Source of the DNA: Acidobacteriota bacterium
Lineage (GTDB): Bacteria > Acidobacteriota > Blastocatellia > Pyrinomonadales > Pyrinomonadaceae
Assembly (NCBI GenBank): GCA_018269005.1
Contig: JAFDVK010000038.1
Location: 84,469 to 148,468 of the forward strand
Direction of reading: 5' to 3'
DNA length: 64,000 bases
The position numbers and the translations under genes were made by a program. The notes below the pieces were generated by a model. That model searched no databases. It saw nothing but the letters and a program-made list of their open reading frames with translations, and was not told where the DNA came from. Each line of letters opens with the position of its first letter. The stretch's first letter is position 1. This document shows, one piece after another, positions 63,434 to 64,000 of the stretch.

Positions 63434-64000
63434 TTATTTCCGCCGCCAACGCATTCCGTCTTTCGTATCTTCCAAAATAATGCCTTTTGCCGCAAGCTCG
63501 TCACGAATTTCGTCTGATCGGGCGAAATTGCGATGACGTCGCGCATCTTGACGTTCTGCGATCAACGCTTCGACATCCTCGTCGAGAAGGTCGCTGTCCT
63601 CTCTGCCGAAAATCCCGAGCACCGCGTCGAACTTTGCGACGGCGTCAAGCACCGCCGACTTCTCCTCTTCAGTAAGGCCGTTCGCCGCGATAATGGTGTT
63701 GACCTCGCGGACCATATCGTGGACCGCGGCGAGGGCGGCGGCGGTGTTCAGGTCGTCGTCCATCGCTTCTTCGAATTTCTTGAGTGCAGCTGCGGCAGAA
63801 TCACAGCCGGTAGGTTGGGTGTCCCCGTCTGACGCCTGCGAAGAGGCACCATCGCTGCCGGTCGGGCTTCCGCCTTCTTTCACGAGGGACCTAAAATTGC
63901 GTAGGCGTTCGACCGTGGATTCTGCGGCCTTCAATCCCTCGAATGTGAAATTCAACTGCTTGCGATAGGGAACCGAGAGCAGAAGGTAGCGGATCGCGAG
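63434..64000 (-). CDS. cysS: cysteinyl-tRNA synthetase, C-terminal part (5' end outside window)
   Basis: Charges tRNA-Cys. The frame continues to the window edge: LAIRYLLLSVPYRKQLNFTF, then EGLKAAESTVERLRNFRSLV, EAMDDDLNTAAALAAVHDMV and RDEIRDELAAKG-like ARSDEIRDELAAKGIILEDT, ending MRWRRK. These are the DALR anticodon-binding region and the family C-terminus. A stretch of about 27 residues (KEGGSPTGSDGASSQASDGD, then TQPTGC) lies where other CysS proteins have a short charged helix; it is low-complexity and looks inserted. About 188 residues are visible; the catalytic HIGH/KMSKS domain is outside. Confidence 0.92.
   Translation of the reverse strand, partial: LAIRYLLLSVPYRKQLNFTFEGLKAAESTVERLRNFRSLVKEGGSPTGSDGASSQASDGDTQPTGCDSAAAALKKFEEAMDDDLNTAAALAAVHDMVREVNTIIAANGLTEEEKSAVLDAVAKFDAVLGIFGREDSDLLDEDVEALIAERQDARRHRNFARSDEIRDELAAKGIILEDTKDGMRWRRK

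Overview
The window is one contiguous piece of a Gram-negative bacterial chromosome. Coding is dense on both strands and the base composition is moderately GC-rich. Lipid A and LPS export genes (lpxB, lpxD, lptD), a TonB-dependent receptor and other outer-membrane or secreted proteins show an outer membrane. Several features point to Acidobacteriota, most likely a Blastocatellia/Pyrinomonadales-type organism: a bacillithiol gene (bshC), a split glycine decarboxylase, a TonB receptor with an N-terminal carboxypeptidase-regulatory-like domain, a Pro/Ser/Thr-linker beta-propeller protein whose C-terminus resembles the acidobacterial TIGR03437-type domain, and abundant dispersed palindromic repeats. 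The lineage call is an inference, not a database result. No rRNA, tRNA, CRISPR array, prophage or intact insertion sequence was recognised.

Layout. 0-13.8 kb is almost entirely minus strand: a partial pntA, a GT39-type membrane glycosyltransferase, and a long glycine-cleavage cluster (gcvT-gcvH-gcvPA-[PIG-L deacetylase]-[Tat-exported class V aminotransferase]-[unknown 116 aa]-gcvPB-VTT protein), preceded by three exported proteins. 13.9-26.2 kb is plus strand: larE, glutamate dehydrogenase, a large outer-membrane protein, a BNR/sortilin-like repeat protein, bshC-mutL, and pheA behind a Phe-rich leader peptide and terminator. 26.2-33 kb is minus strand: a biotinyl/lipoyl carrier domain protein, a CNNM/CorC-type protein, zwf, about 1.3 kb of gene-free repeats, then ybeY, a YcxB-like protein and phoH. 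33-38.5 kb is plus strand: atpD-atpC and a probable iron-repressed heme oxygenase/TonB receptor operon. 38.5-41 kb holds yraN and a methylmalonyl-CoA mutase subunit; 41-44 kb a lipoprotein and lptD; 44-48 kb ilvE and a propeller protein; 48-52 kb lpxB and lpxD convergent around a second repeat field. 52-56 kb holds small unknown genes, an EamA transporter with microsatellite DNA at its 3' end, and an M28 peptidase. 56-61 kb is the pyruvate dehydrogenase operon pdhA-DUF4160-DUF2442-pdhB-GIY-YIG-pdhC. The window ends with dsbD, a cysteine dioxygenase and the 3' part of cysS.

How the parts work together. Central carbon and nitrogen metabolism dominates: transhydrogenase and G6PDH for NADPH; glycine cleavage and pyruvate dehydrogenase as lipoyl-dependent complexes; GDH and IlvE for amino-group transfer; methylmalonyl-CoA mutase for propionate/branched-chain carbon. 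Envelope biogenesis and redox/thiol chemistry (bshC, dsbD, cysteine dioxygenase) form the second theme.

The most notable signal is 25.15-25.36 kb: a promoter, a 30-codon ORF with six Phe and two Tyr codons, and a strong intrinsic terminator ending 9 bp before pheA. This is the architecture of a ribosome-mediated attenuator. It controls a chorismate mutase/prephenate dehydratase that lacks the usual Phe-sensing ACT domain. Other points worth attention are the DUF4160/DUF2442 pair and a GIY-YIG gene inside the pdh operon, dispersed repeat families shared between the 30-kb and 48-50-kb regions, and a shared 26-bp motif at the 3' ends of three genes that supplies the last residues of LpxD and the EamA protein.
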